Assembly: GCA_964019335.1 (NCBI GenBank)
Contig: OZ025733.1
Span: forward strand, 189,001-253,000
Reading direction: 5' to 3'
DNA: 64,000 nt
From: Diplonema japonicum
Lineage: Eukaryota > Euglenozoa > Diplonemea > Diplonemida > Diplonemidae
Shown here: in pieces, positions 30,943 through 42,726 of the stretch
Position numbering within the stretch: position 1 is the first letter of the stretch
Layout: each line of letters starts with the position of its first letter
Position numbers and translations under genes: made by a program
The notes under the pieces: generated by a model
What the model saw: the letters and a program-made list of their open reading frames with translations, nothing else
Told to the model about the DNA's origin: nothing
Database searches by the model: none

Positions 30943-33900
30943 ATGCCCCTAATAATACCCGGAAAGAGCCAGAATGTCGGAGGTGTGGGCGGCATGGTTG
31001 GTGCCGCTTTAAAAGGAAAGATGCAAGAAGAAGACACCGCGGCTGATGATCTCACTCCCGTTCCCGTTCCTGTACCCGTTCAAGCACCTCCTCCGACTCG
31101 GGCAGACGATCAACCAGCTCAGAGTCCTGCACAGCTCGCCGCATTCTCAGAACCAAACGGGTCTGTTGTGTCAAGCAGCCGCACTCAAGCACCGCACCTG
31201 GAGGCAGGTACGAAGGTTGTTTTACAAGGTTTGAAGAGGAACGAACAGTTCAACGGGCACGTTGTCACTATTCTTGATGAGCCTGATACACAGAATATGA
31301 TAATGGCAACTGACGGGTTGGTCAAGCTTAAGATAAGGCGTTCCCACTACCGGCTGGCAAACGACAGCGAGATAAGGGCCTGCGAGTACACGCCCACCCA
31401 CTCGTCGGCAAACAACTCTTTGTACGAGGCAACCACGAAGCAGAGTATCCACATGGCGGCCGCCGCTGCCGCGGCGGCTCCGCCGCCGCTCCCCCTCCCC
31501 ACCCCGCAGAACATAGACGATACCACCTTCATAACCGTCCCGGCGTCACCTTACACCTTAGTACTCAACGAGAAGGAGCAGCGGTTGGAACTGCTGAAGG
31601 ACTCGGAGTTCTATCAGGTCATCGATAAGGTATGGGTGGGGAAAAAAAATAATAATAATAATAAGGACACTCATTACGTGACGACCAACCGGATTTTAAG
31701 CAAAGACCCCACGGAGGATCCTTCCGAGATCGAGGTAAAATAAACAATGAAAAAAAAAAGAAAAAAAAATAGATTCCAGCGCACGACACGCCGCTTCTCG
31801 AAAAATTCTCGAAGATCTGCGAGGCTGCGAATCTGCCGCAACACCCCGCGTTTGTTCAATCGGGGGTGTCACAATTAAAGGAGATGAACAGGAAGCTGGT
31901 CTGGCTGGAGCGGGGGGTGCTGAAGCACATCGTCCAGAACCTCGAGTTCGACCCCGAGGAATACAGGCTGTGCTGCGAAGCCGGTGAAATAGCCGTCTTA
32001 GAAGTCATCGGACAACGCGACTGGCTGGTGGGACTGATAGGGTTATGCGAGATCACTGGAGTCACCCACAACATAAAATTCCTGAAGAACGTCACCATAG
32101 GAAGGTTCAGCGTGGAGCTGGAACAACGCCCGAATGGTGATTATAAGCTTGGGATCTACATAGGTGATTCTTTTCAACAGTTCTTGTCGCAGGCGTCGTA
32201 CGATCCCGTGTCGAGGAGGATATCGCCAGACAGCTGCACCTCATTCGAGCACCGTGACTCTATCCAGCTCCCTGAAGAAGGTTTGTCAACGATTCTTTCC
32301 GACCTTGTTGCGCTTTGCGAAGCTGCGGATGTGAACCACAACATCGTCCTCCCACCGTTGCCATCTGAACCACCGCCTGAGGACACCCGATCTGCAGCGT
32401 CGTCGGTGGTTAGTAAGAAACCCCGAAAAGAAAAGAAAATGAAACCTCCGTTCCTCCCAGCATCGTCCACGTCGTCTACGTCCTCGGGACCCGCACCGCC
32501 GACTCCAACACCGCAGCACTTTCCGTCTGGTACGGCAGAAACTTTTCTCCTCACCCGGGATTCCCCAACGTCTTCTTCCCTTGGTTTCGAGGTCAACGAC
32601 GTCACCTTGCGTATAGTAAAGGTTGCGAAGGACACCCCTGCATGGCTGGCAGGCCTCGCTCCTGGTATGCGGCTCCTCAAGGTGCAGGACCGGACCATTG
32701 CAAACCTTCTTGATATCCATAAAGCTCTCGACACACAGTCGCTTGTGATCAAGGTTCTGTGTGATGTTAAACCGGAAGAGATACCGGAAGTCGAGGAAGA
32801 AGATGAGATACCTAGATCGGCGTCGCTGGCGTCGTCGGTCAGGACGAGGGTCTCGGAGAGGGAGAGGCAGCTTGAGGAAGAGCTTCAAAAAACGAAGGAG
32901 GAGCTGCAAATGCATAAATTATTGTTGAAGGAAACCCGAAAGGAAAAAAAAGTCGAGAAAAAAACAACCCCCCCACCCCCACCCCTGTCGGCGCGACAAT
33001 CGTCGATAACCCATCTATCCCAACCTCAATCTCAACCTCAACAGTCGCAGGCACAAGTACAGCCTATCACAGACATTACCCTTGTAACGGACGCTTCTTT
33101 CAACGGCAACCACACGACGCAGAGGATGACGTTTCCAACATTGACACCGTCTGTAGGGGATGTCCTGGCGCGGTTAGGGGTCTTCACCGTGCAAGACGGT
33201 GCCCCTCTGTACTACTGGGTGGACGTCGACACAGACCCCCTTCGCCCCTCCGTCTTCGCAAGGACCACAGAGATATGGAACGAAATGCCCATCTACGAGG
33301 CCACGCACCCTGAACAAGCTTATCTGTTCGTGAACAACAGCGGGAAGTGGACTGTGTCGAATAAGAAGGAACACATGAAACGGTCGACAGGGTGGGTTAA
33401 GGCACGCCGCCCGCTTGGGAAAGACGCGCTTCCTCATGGTGTCCGATCGTGGTTGTGCAACGACGGTGTGTCTTGGAGGGAGGACGTGTCCGTGAAGGTG
33501 GTGACAATGCCGAAGATGATGGTTTTGAACAGCGGGCTGTCGAAATGGTCGGTGGTCTTGGGAGCGCATCAAATTCAGAACGGAGGGAAAATATGGGTGG
33601 GCGGGTATACAGCAAGCCCGCAAGAGAGAAGGCCTGGCCCTGCACCCTGGGCGTCTCCAGTGAACCTTCGTGATAGGAGGCAGTATAGTAATGACAATTT
33701 TGCACGTGCGACATCGCCGGCATCGACGGCGCCGTGCACTGAGTACAGAGCGGGGACCTTGTCGACGCCTGACTGGGGGGTGCCCTCTGTTCCTGTTACG
33801 CCGCAGACAAGCTTCCCTCCAACGCCACTCCCGCCCCCAGCTGTTGAACGGGACTACTCGGATCGTGTGGCCTCAACATCGGCACCTATGTTTGTGCACC

Positions 33901-33971
33901 ACTACCCCCGCGACGACATACCGGGAAGATCGATAAATAGGAAACTATCGCCGCCAAGACCGGTTCGGTAA
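30943..33971 (+). CDS. PDZ-domain protein, two exons or more (about 996 aa)
   Basis: CDS join(30943..31734,31773..33971). The second exon continues the frame directly (IPAHDTPLLEKFSKICEAAN). Features: an N-terminal Pro/Val-rich part; a small SH3/KOW-like module (~85-150, LEAGTKVVLQGL...FNGHVV...LKIRRSHYRL); an Ala/Pro run; a conserved-looking helical region in exon 2; and a PDZ domain (nucleotides ~32545-32760, LGFEVNDVTLRIVKVAKDTPAWLAGLAPG) followed by coiled coil and a Pro/Thr-rich tail. PDZ domains bind C-terminal peptides, so a scaffold role is likely. A second, in-frame intron at 31630-31665 is possible; if real, the protein is 12 residues shorter. Confidence 0.78.
31630..31665 (+). other. 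Possible in-frame intron, 36 bp
   Basis: GTATGGGTGGGGAAAAAAAA, then AAT repeats, then AAG. It has the GTATGGG start of the SCO1 intron, the same length class and the same homopolymer content, and it lies at a codon boundary. It contains no stop, so it could also be read as VWVGKKNNNNNK. Confidence 0.5.
31735..31772 (+). other. Intron, 38 bp (PDZ gene)
   Basis: GTAAAATAAAC...AAATAG between codons GAG and ATT. The two open frames join without a shift and neither has a usable boundary otherwise. Confidence 0.8.
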
Positions 33972-34252
33972 ATAGAATGAATATGGAAAAAAAAAAAAAA
34001 CAACGAACTTTTTTTTTTTTTTTGTATTTTGTGTTTTTTTTTCTTGTGTAGGTTTTTTTTTTTTATATTAATTTATACTTGTTTTTTTTTTTGTTTTTGT
34101 ATCTCCCCTTCATCCCCCCCCCCCCCCCCCCCCCCCTCTGCCCTCTCTTTATTACATGTTTTTCTTTTTAGCCTGGAAAATGATAAAAAGAAGAAAAAAA
34201 AAGCACACCCCGAAATTTCTAACCAAAGGCACAAAAAAAGAAATACATATAG

Positions 34253-36127
34253 ATGACGGATACATTAAACATCGGTGCCTCGATCGTATTGGTGTCGCTG
34301 ACGGCACTGCAGAAGTACAATGCCAAGGGGGCGGAGGTGGTGGAGCTGTGCACCGACGGGAAGGTGAAGGTGAAGCTGAACGACGAGGGGACGGTTATAA
34401 AGGTGAACAAGAGAAACTGCAGGAAAATCTCCATGGACGACACCATCAGAGACACACGCAGCCTCAGCCTTTCACCGAGCGTCACCGGTGGAGCTGCACA
34501 AAACCCAACCCTTATAGGGTTCACCACACCAAAGGTACAAGTGGACGCATCAGAAGATTTCCGCGACTTTAGCAAATTGATGACCGAGGTGACAACAAGG
34601 GAGAAGGCTTTCAACGAGCATTGCTCGCAGCTGCAGGACGACTTTACCCGACAGCACCTAGTGTACCAAGCAACCTGCACACGGGAAACCCAACAGCTCA
34701 ACGAAACAAACGCGCAGCTCCAACTTGAAATCCAAAAACTAAAAGCCCGCCTCCGTGCCAAGGACGGCAGCGAAGCAACACACCACACCATACAAAAGAA
34801 AGTCGAAGAGGAGCTGAACCGACGCATGGAGACCACTCTGGAAGCCGCGAAACGAAGAATAACACAACAATGCGAACACGATTATCAACTGAAACTGAAC
34901 GAGGAAAAGATAAAATGGGAGGAAGCGAAAAAGGGAGAGTGGGTGTTGCTACAGGACTCGTTCGCGGTCCAGATGCAAAGGCTGCAAGTTACAAGCGACA
35001 AACGACACGATGAAGAAAAGATCATGCTGGGCGTCAAGCATTCCGAGGAGCTGAAGCAAGCCAGACTACTCGCAGAAAAGCAAACCGAGGTCAAGATAGA
35101 CGCCATAAGGGGCGAGTTCGAGAAACTTTTCACAACAAAACTCGCCGCCGTCGACGAACGCTCCGGCATGATGCAACAAGTCTGCGAGCAACAACTCGAA
35201 GCGGAACGAGACCGCTTCCAATCAGAAAAGGAACGGCAAGTCCAGCTACTCCGAAACCAAGAAGAACAACGCATCCTGGAAATCCAACACGAGACCGCAG
35301 GCCTCGTTCAACGCCTACACGAAAAGGACAGTGAAATAACCGAAAAAACACTCGAAGCAAAGCGTCTTTCCGAAGAGCATCTTGCAGAGATACAACACCT
35401 CGAGAAGATGCACCAGGAGAAACTCACAACAACAATGAGCAGGATTGACGCCATCCACCAAGACCTCGCTGCATGCCGCACGGAGAACACTTTGCTGAAA
35501 GTCAAGCTTCAAGAGCAGGACATCATCAACAATGACGTGTTGCTTAAGGCACACACCATCACAACACCTGTCAAACCCACCCGGCAGACAGACGTCACAG
35601 CAGACATGATGGGCGCCATGCAAAGAGACTTCAGCCGGATCAGAGAGGAAAGCGAACGAGAACACGCTAAAGTACTTCGCGATCAAGATCATAAACACAC
35701 CGTCTCTTACCAGTCCATGCAGCGTCGGTTCGAAGACGCCCTCAACACCGTCAAGGCGGAACGTGACGCTGCTCACGCTGACAACAAGGTGATACAGCTC
35801 ATGAAGACACGGTCAAAACCACCCACCCCGCCCCTCTCCCCTGCCGCCGGTATAATACCGGACCCGATGCCGTCTATCGCCAATGAACCTCCTGTTGTGG
35901 TGTACTCTGCGATGGGTTATAAGGGTGATTCTCAGAATCTTTTTAAGGGAACGTATGACATTAACAATTTAACGGTGTCCCCGATCCTCTCTATCAAGCT
36001 TCCGGAGGGGGCCACCGCGCGCTTCCACCAAAACCTCTGCGGGTCGGGCCCGGCGAGGACCGTCAAAGAGAGCTGTCTCTGCGTCACGGACTTCAACAGC
36101 AATGGGGCCTCGCTGGTGCTGTCGTAG
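34253..36127 (+). CDS. Coiled-coil protein with SH3-like start and crystallin-like end (624 aa)
   Basis: The N-terminal ~60 residues look like a small beta-barrel (SIVLVSLTALQKYNAKGAEVVE...VKVKLNDEGTVIKVNKRNCRKI), the pattern of SH3/Tudor-like modules. Residues ~100-540 are a long, highly charged coiled coil with repeated QLxxE and KEx motifs. The C-terminal ~75 residues (VVVYSAMGYKGDSQNLFKGT...ILSIKLPEGATARFHQN...) resemble a beta/gamma-crystallin-type fold (Y-x-x-G-Y-K-G, then an ISSIKLP-like strand, then FN-x-N-x-x-S-L-V-L). The fold assignment is from eye alone. The ATG follows an AAAAAAGAAATACATATAG leader. No signal peptide. A cytoskeletal role is possible. Confidence 0.72.
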   Translation: MTDTLNIGASIVLVSLTALQKYNAKGAEVVELCTDGKVKVKLNDEGTVIKVNKRNCRKISMDDTIRDTRSLSLSPSVTGGAAQNPTLIGFTTPKVQVDASEDFRDFSKLMTEVTTREKAFNEHCSQLQDDFTRQHLVYQATCTRETQQLNETNAQLQLEIQKLKARLRAKDGSEATHHTIQKKVEEELNRRMETTLEAAKRRITQQCEHDYQLKLNEEKIKWEEAKKGEWVLLQDSFAVQMQRLQVTSDKRHDEEKIMLGVKHSEELKQARLLAEKQTEVKIDAIRGEFEKLFTTKLAAVDERSGMMQQVCEQQLEAERDRFQSEKERQVQLLRNQEEQRILEIQHETAGLVQRLHEKDSEITEKTLEAKRLSEEHLAEIQHLEKMHQEKLTTTMSRIDAIHQDLAACRTENTLLKVKLQEQDIINNDVLLKAHTITTPVKPTRQTDVTADMMGAMQRDFSRIREESEREHAKVLRDQDHKHTVSYQSMQRRFEDALNTVKAERDAAHADNKVIQLMKTRSKPPTPPLSPAAGIIPDPMPSIANEPPVVVYSAMGYKGDSQNLFKGTYDINNLTVSPILSIKLPEGATARFHQNLCGSGPARTVKESCLCVTDFNSNGASLVLS

Positions 36128-36306
36128 ATTCTTTTTTTTTCTTTCTTTCTTTCTTTTTCTTTTTCCTTCTTGTAACCCTTTTCTCCTCCCGCCCCCCCTT
36201 TTTTTTGTGTAATATTTTTTTCTTTTTTTTTGTTGTTTTTCTTGTACGGTAAGTTTAAGTGGAAAAAAAAAAGGAAAAGGAGTATTGTAAAAACGGAAAA
36301 AAGAAT

Positions 36307-36345
36307 ATGAGAAGCACAAGCACGGCGAGAATTCCTAAGGAAGAA

Positions 36346-36378
<33 letters not shown>

Positions 36379-37653
36379 TTTGATGAATCCGATTTCGACA
36401 TCACAAGAATAACAGAGAAGATGGGCGAGGACTTCTCGAAAGCCATCTGGGGAAAAACTGTGGCGATCTGCACGGTAGACGAGGACTTGATGGAGATGGT
36501 ACGAAAGGGTTTCAGCGAGGGGGCTGTCGCGGAAGTGCTTCCTGACTGCAGGAAAGACGACAACACGGGGTACAGCCCGGAGGAGATGAAGGACATCGAG
36601 GACGGCTACGAGGAGCAGAAAAAAACCATAAACATGCCTCTCTGCGATACAAAAGGCGCGGCCATGATCCGAAACAGTTTTATCAAACACTTCCCGCACC
36701 ACGGCAACGACGTCGAGGTCGGTGTTTACTATTCCCGAACAGGCGGGGAAAAGGCACAATGGCACTCAGACAACAACCACAACCTCACCATACAGGTCCT
36801 CGGCGAAAAAACCTGGTCCTGCGCCAAGGGGAGCACTCACACCGTGCGGAGCAAAGCAAAGCTCGACCCACCAAAGAACCACTCAGAACAGCTTGAGAAA
36901 TCAACATACTTCAATGAAAGCAACGCATCACAAGTCACCTCCTACACACTCACCCCTGGAACGGCATTCTACATTCCTCCAGGATGGTGGCACACAGTCG
37001 CGTCTGTCGGTCGGTATGACAGCTTTTCCATTGATCTTCGTATTGGTAATGTACTTCATGCAAAATGGATTTGTGAAGCGGTGTTCTCGGGGCTGCAAGA
37101 GAGGTTCCACCAGGTTTCACACCCATCCTCTGCAATGGGTATGCAGGACTACAACAACGGTGTGAGCGATGGGCTGAAGCGGCAAATGGAATACGTTGCG
37201 GAAAACATCGTCAACATGGCACAGTCGCACCCCATCCCCCGTGCGCTTCCGTCACAGTGGCGGCTCAGCAACGGTTTCGCTCGAGTCGGGACTCTCGAGT
37301 ATCTCTCCGACGTGCTGGCTCCTACTATGCTGGGCACGTCGGACACCTCGAGGATCCAGTTCACGAAAAACATCTCGGTCTCGTTCCGTACCCTTCCGTC
37401 TGCCCTCTGTCTCGACTTCTTCTTCGAGTCGACGCTCAGCACGATGGAGTACTTCCGGTACACCATGCACATCCCGCCTACACCGGAGGACAGGGAGTAC
37501 GTTATGCAGCTCGTCAAGGATCGATCTCACACTGTGTCCGGGTTCCCCTTGCTGGCCAGCGTGTTGGTTTACGCAAACCTCGCCGTGCTGGTGACGGAGC
37601 AGCCTGTTGAGGAAAAGCAGGCAAAGAAGCGGGCCAGAAAAAACACGAAATAA
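36307..37653 (+). CDS. Cupin/JmjC-type Fe(II), 2-oxoglutarate oxygenase (448 aa)
   Basis: After an N-terminal acidic run (about 14 Glu, residues 9-25) comes a double-stranded beta-helix with the HxD motif in QWHSDNNHNLTIQVLGEKTW (H153, D155) and the distal His in PPGWWHTV (H229), the iron triad of the JmjC/Cupin_8 or Cupin_4 family (ribosomal oxygenases and protein hydroxylases). A C-terminal helical region of about 190 residues follows, with a basic end (KQAKKRARKNTK) that may direct the protein to the nucleus or nucleolus. The first in-frame ATG is at 36307; the frame opens at a GTG at 36259 in A-rich leader, which is not a eukaryotic start. The substrate is unknown. Confidence 0.8.
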
Positions 37654-37835
37654 GGAAAAGAAGAAATAAAAGCGGTGTAAACGGCTTTTCTTTTTTTTTT
37701 TTCCTTCTCTTTCTGCAATCATTTCTCCCCCCCCCCATTTTTTTTTAGCCCCCTCGTACTTCTAAAAGAAAAAAGAAAAAAGGAGAGGGGAGAGGGGGCA
37801 GAGGGAGAAAAAAAAAAAAAGAAAAAAAAAACATA

Positions 37836-39925
37836 ATGAAGTTCACACCGACCCCCATTCTCGGCATTGTGATCGGGGATACAAACTCAACCTGCGCGAT
37901 GTGGGAGCCAGTGGCGGGCTCCGTCGACATGGTGACCAACAGCAGAGGGGGCAGGGTCACACCGACGGTGGCGTACTATCACACGGTGGTGGCTTCACAG
38001 CCTCCTACAGTCTTTGTTGGGGAAGACGCAATTTCCCGCGACATGCGCCAGCCGGGGGGCTTGATCAAGGGGATGAGGGCGTATGTAGGAGCAAACCCGA
38101 CCGAAATCGACCTCAAAAACACCAAACTAAAGCCCGATCAAACAGAAACAAAGGTCATGATGAGGGTGCGCGTAGGGACGGCAGACCAGGACATCCCAGT
38201 GGACCGCGTCCTTACGCTTCTCACAGACGTGTTCATCGAACGGGGCAAACTGCTAACGGGCGATCAAAAAATATCGCAAGCAGTCGTAGCGGTCCCTCCT
38301 TACTACACCATGAAGCAACGGGCAACTGTGTTGCGATGCATGTCTGCGTGCGGCCTCACATCGTCCTTTACTGTCTCGGAACCCCTCGCTGCTGTTGTCG
38401 GCGGCTCACAACACACCAAACTTGATGAATACATTCTAGTATCTGACATAGGGGGTGGTTCCATTCTGACCTCATTGGTGTACATTGACTCAAAAGGATC
38501 TTTAAACTGTCTGTCTGTGAATGGCGACGCGCACAACGGAGTTTCTTCGATAGACGAGATGATCTTAAACGAAATCGACGCGGAGTACGAAGGGAAGGCG
38601 GGGGTGAAAATGACCGAGAAGCAGCGGAGACGGCTGTTGGAAAAAGTAGAACAGATTAAAAAAGCCGGCAAGGGCGACATCGATGTTGAACTTCCCGACA
38701 GTTCATCTGAGGGCGAATTTGAATACACCCTCACATCAGTGAAGCTGAAAAAATTCTCCGAGACCATATTACAAATATGCCAGGCGACGACCATGGCCTG
38801 CCTGTCGGACTCCCACGTCAGCAAGGAAAATATAACAACGGTTCTCCTTGCAGGGGGGGGTGCTCGTCTCATTGGAGTCCGTTCTGCCTTCCAAGAGATT
38901 TTCCCAGACTCTGATGTTGTGCTTGGCGGTGGTGTTCCACCAGAAGAAGTCATATCAATCGGTGCCGCTACCATAGGATCCTTCTTCACGCAAGATTCTT
39001 CTCCGGAGCTCACTTCTGACATGTTTCACAATCTAGACCTTGCGTCCCCCGCCAGGTCAAAGAACCTTGTAGTGGTTGAGAATGAGAAGACTGTTCACGG
39101 TATTGGGGTTCTGACGCATGGCAACGAAAGCGATCTGCTCCTCCCACCAAACACCCAGCTTCCCGCCTCCGCGTGCCATTACTTCTCCTGCCGTTCAAAG
39201 ACAGGCGTCGCAACTTTGATCAATCTTCCTTCAAATTCCGCATTGGGGTCCTTGGCGTTTGATGTACCGGGGTATCCTTTACCCGCGGGGTACAATGCAC
39301 CAAACCTTGCGTTGAAGCTGTCTGTAGCTGTTGATGGTGCAGTGGAGATCGTTGTTATCGATTTATCGGGAAAGGACACCATGCTGAGAACAGGGAGGTT
39401 GCAGGAATCCGCTGTTGATCCCAAACAACCTGTGGAGAAAGAGAGGGAAAAGGAGAGGGTGGTCGAAAAGGAAAAGGAACAAGAGAAGATTACAGAGGTT
39501 CCGATCCCGCAAGCGACCTGCGACGCGTACCTAGAGTCGTTGAATGACAGATGCCAAGCTTTGGAATGGTTTCTGGAATCGGCATCTTTGCAAGTGGAGT
39601 ACCCCACACCTGAGGGCAAGGTCACCACTATCCGTGCAGCCATCGCCGCTTCAGAGGCTGCCATGCAGCATCCTGCACCGAATGCCGTTCTCATAAAACA
39701 GCATTTAGACGCATTGGACGAAGCGTGTGGGTTTGCGGTTTCGGGTGTCACGACGGGCCAGACGCATAAGTTGATCAACGTGGCCTTAGGGTGCTGGATC
39801 TTCGCCGTGGCACCACAAGATGACGATGCTGCCCTCCTTAAAGAAGGAATGAAGCTGGGCATCCCAGTGGAGCACTCCTTGGGAACAAGCACTTTGTGCC
39901 ATGAGGTATATGCAATGAAATGAAA

Positions 39926-39972
<47 letters not shown>

Positions 39973-40164
39973 ACACACCCCTCCCCACAGATTGCTACGT
40001 ACGGTGCTGCAGCGTGTCTTGAGCATGTTGTCGCAGAAATCGGGGCATCGCAGGTGAAGCAGCTTCTCGCGATCAGGAACAAGCAGGGTCTGACCCCTCT
40101 TGAGAAGGCTGCCGTATCTCAACAGTCGAGGCTTGCAGAGATGATGTCGAAATTGGTGAAGTAG
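37836..40164 (+). CDS. Divergent Hsp70-family protein, two exons (747 aa)
   Basis: CDS join(37836..39905,39991..40164). The nucleotide-binding domain is recognisable: GIVIGDTNSTCAMW (phosphate 1), NSRGGRVTPTVAYY, ISQAVVAVPPYYTMKQRATV and a GGGARLIGVRSAFQE (adenosine) motif; the phosphate-2 loop reads LVSDIGGGSILTSLV. A Hsp110-like or HSPA14-like protein is suggested because the linker is not the classic DVTPLSLG and a Lys/Glu-rich insert (EKEREKERVVEKEKEQEK) interrupts the C-terminal half. The C-terminal part joins smoothly across the intron (TLCHE / IATYGAAACLEHVV) and ends with a NKQGLTPLEKAAV stretch resembling an ankyrin-like helix pair. Role: chaperone or nucleotide-exchange factor; inferred. 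Confidence 0.8.
39906..39990 (+). other. Intron, 85 bp (Hsp70-like gene)
   Basis: GTATATGCAATG, then about 45 A residues, then CACACACCCCTCCCCACAG. Removing it joins two open frames and replaces an early stop with 57 further codons. Confidence 0.82.
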
Positions 40165-41803
40165 CCGTCGCCCCCCACTTAGAGCTGCATAGATTCCCTC
40201 TTTTTTTTTTTTGATTTTTTTTTTTTAAAAGGAAGCAACAAAGTGTGTCTTCCACCATCATCCCAGGAGGGGAGGGGGTGAAGATGATCGTCGCGTCTCA
40301 TGCAGGCAGCATGACGCTCAACAGCAGAAGTTAATGTACGCAACACAACAGGGTCTTACTACATTGTTCAGTGCGGTGGGGCGGCAACTCTGATGAGAAC
40401 AAGGGGGCGTCCCACAAAGGCTTCCTTTAACTCATATATTCTTTTTTATTTACCAGGGCCCCGCAAAACGCGATGTATAGTTAGCCCAATGATTGGGCGG
40501 TGCCGTTAGGCTCCATTCTCTTACAGGCCACACGGGGCAGGCAGGCCCCAGTCTCTAGCAACCACAACAACCAAGGCGCAAAGGGAAGGATACTGGCACT
40601 GTCGCCTGACGACAATGAAGAGGTGCAGATCCCCAACGCAACAGCCTTGACTCATCCCAAACCCCTAACTCACTTCCTCAAGAATGCACGCCCCTAAAAA
40701 TCCCAACACACTCCCGCACCCACCAAAACTGCAACAACTTAACAGGAGCTGCAAAAGCTGATTGAAGTCGTGAAGCACCTCCTTCTGGAATGTAAAATAC
40801 ATAAACTGGATTAAGCAGCGGTCGAAGTGATGTTAAAAGCAGTTCGTGTGCTTGTGGGGGTGACACATGCCCTCACAGAAGAGCCCTTTTATATATATAA
40901 TCTTTGTTAATGTGATCCAAACTAGCTTACCAGAAAAGCGCATCTCCTCTAAAATGGAATAGAATAGCGGGAAATATATGTGGACGTTCCAAAGGTAGCT
41001 GATCCCACGTTATTGGGATTTTTTCTACTTTTTGTTTTTGTCTATAACAACTACTCACAAAATGAAAACTAGTCTTTTGATACAATGGTTGGCAAATGAG
41101 AACCTATCAATAACCGTGTTTAAAGGAAGCAATATTGCAAAAGAAAGTTTATAAGTAATACTCATGAGGTCGACTGAAATGACCTTATACGGGATTAAGG
41201 GGCACAAGAAGTGTGTGGCTTTGCAGGAGAAAAGGTAGGGAACTGAGGGTGCAGTATTTGTGATTTTCAACTGGTCATACATCAGTGAGTACGCGAAGAG
41301 TGGTCAATGTACAGCAGTGAGCTGCTGGTCAGAGAATGGGACATCCGTATCAGTAATCCATCTTTCGATAGGTTTTAAAGTCGTGTTGCATTTTAACATG
41401 TGCCAAAATCCAAAAGCCAGATTCTGCTAGCACTGGCAGAATGGCATCGAGGACATCGACTATGCAGCTATGGATCCTAAATACGAACTGGAAGAAGGGG
41501 GTATGGGGGAGCTGGCTAACATGGTTCAATAGAACGAAAGGTGGCATGCACATTACGCCAGACATGGGGCCAAGGCCCCCCACATCTGGAGGACCTCGCG
41601 CAATCGAAGCCTGTAGCAAACCCCCCTGATCCTACGTTATTTTGGGTTGGGGGTCTTTTATCCGGACTCGCAGCGCCACCTGCAAGGCCGAGAACCCAAA
41701 GAATCCATTTTTTTAAAGCTTTTCCCAGGGCTTTGGAATTCTTCGGGGGTGTGTGGGGGTACAGGGCTTGGGGAAGCCTCTGCAGGGTCGGCAGGACGTG
41801 GTC
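40165..41803. other. Intergenic spacer
   Basis: No gene seen. CTTCCTTTAACTCATATATT at 40421-40440 resembles a motif near 54459. The sequence is of mixed composition and lacks the long homopolymers of other spacers. Two frames around 41350-41630 show no recognisable domain. Confidence 0.5.
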
Positions 41804-42283
41804 ATCTTCCGCAAACATAGGGGTGATTTTCCGCATATTTTGGGGTGATTTTCCGCAAACATAGGGGTGATTTTCCGCAAACATAGGGGTGATTTTCCGC
41901 ATATTTTGGGGTGATTTTCCGCAAACATAGGGGTGATTTTCCGCAAACATAGGGGTGATTTTCCGCAAACATAGGGGTGATTTTCCGCAAACATAGGGGT
42001 GATTTTCCGCAAACATAGGGGTGATTTTCCGCAAACATAGGGGTGATTTTCCGCATATTTTGGGGTGATTTTCCGCATATTTTGGGGTGATTTTCCGCAA
42101 ACATAGGGGTGATTTTCCGCAAACATAGGGGTGATTTTCCGCATATTTTGGGGTGATTTTCCGCATATTTTGGGGTGATTTTCCGCAAACATAGGGGTGA
42201 TTTTCCGCAAACATAGGGGTGATTTTCCGCATATTTTGGGGTGATTTTCCGCATATTTTGGGGTGATTTTCCGCATATATAGG
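41804..42283. repeat. 22-bp minisatellite, 21 full units
   Basis: Tandem head-to-tail 22-base units, each with the constant part GGGGTGATTTTCCGC and a 7-base variable part, either AAACATA or ATATTTT. Full units run from 41811 to 42272; the last, from 42273, is degenerate. Reading the variable parts from left to right gives A T A A T A A A A A A T T A A T T A A T T, so the right half is a regular pattern of pairs. There are no unique spacers between units. Because 22 is not a multiple of three and units lack stops, all three minus frames stay open through it. Confidence 0.95.
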
Positions 42284-42726
42284 TGTGGAATGCTCCAGAA
42301 GGGGAGTATAAATAGATAGCCCCCCCCAACCCACCCAAGGGCGGCCCTCCATGAGGGGGTTTGTCCTGCACTTTGAGTTTTTTTTTTTTCTATAGGGGGA
42401 AATCCAACATGCCAAATAGTGCCAAGATTTTTCCCGAAGCCTATTTTTTCTGATAAGGGGGATTTTCAGCCTACCATTTTGTGCCACCTTTTGTTCTGGT
42501 GGAAGATTGGGGGGGCTAAACGTCGCCGCGAGTTCTTTTTCGAAATTAAAGGCAGCAGGTTCAGTTCACTTGGTCGCGGGTAAAAGAGCGAAAGAAAAAA
42601 AAAAGAAAAAAAGAAACGTTGCAAAGAACCCATATACTTATTTTTGTTGGGTATCCATCGTGATGGGGGAAAGAAAAATAGAAAAGAATAATAAAAAAAA
42701 AAGCTATAAGAATAAGAGGGGTGAAA
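42284..42726. other. Intergenic spacer with dispersed repeat
   Basis: A 46-base block at 42337-42382 (starting AAGGGCGGCCCTCCATGAGG and ending TTTGAGTTTTT) recurs at 57019-57065. The next gene's leader is A-rich. Confidence 0.7.

Noticed and set aside
41811-42272. CRISPR array
   Set aside because: Units are directly adjacent with no unique spacers, in a eukaryotic genome.
41516-42487. Long minus frames across 41.5-42.5 kb, in all three frames
   Set aside because: Produced by the 22-bp satellite, whose unit lacks stops and is not a multiple of three, so it reads KSPLCLRKITP, NHPYVCGKSP and similar in rotation.
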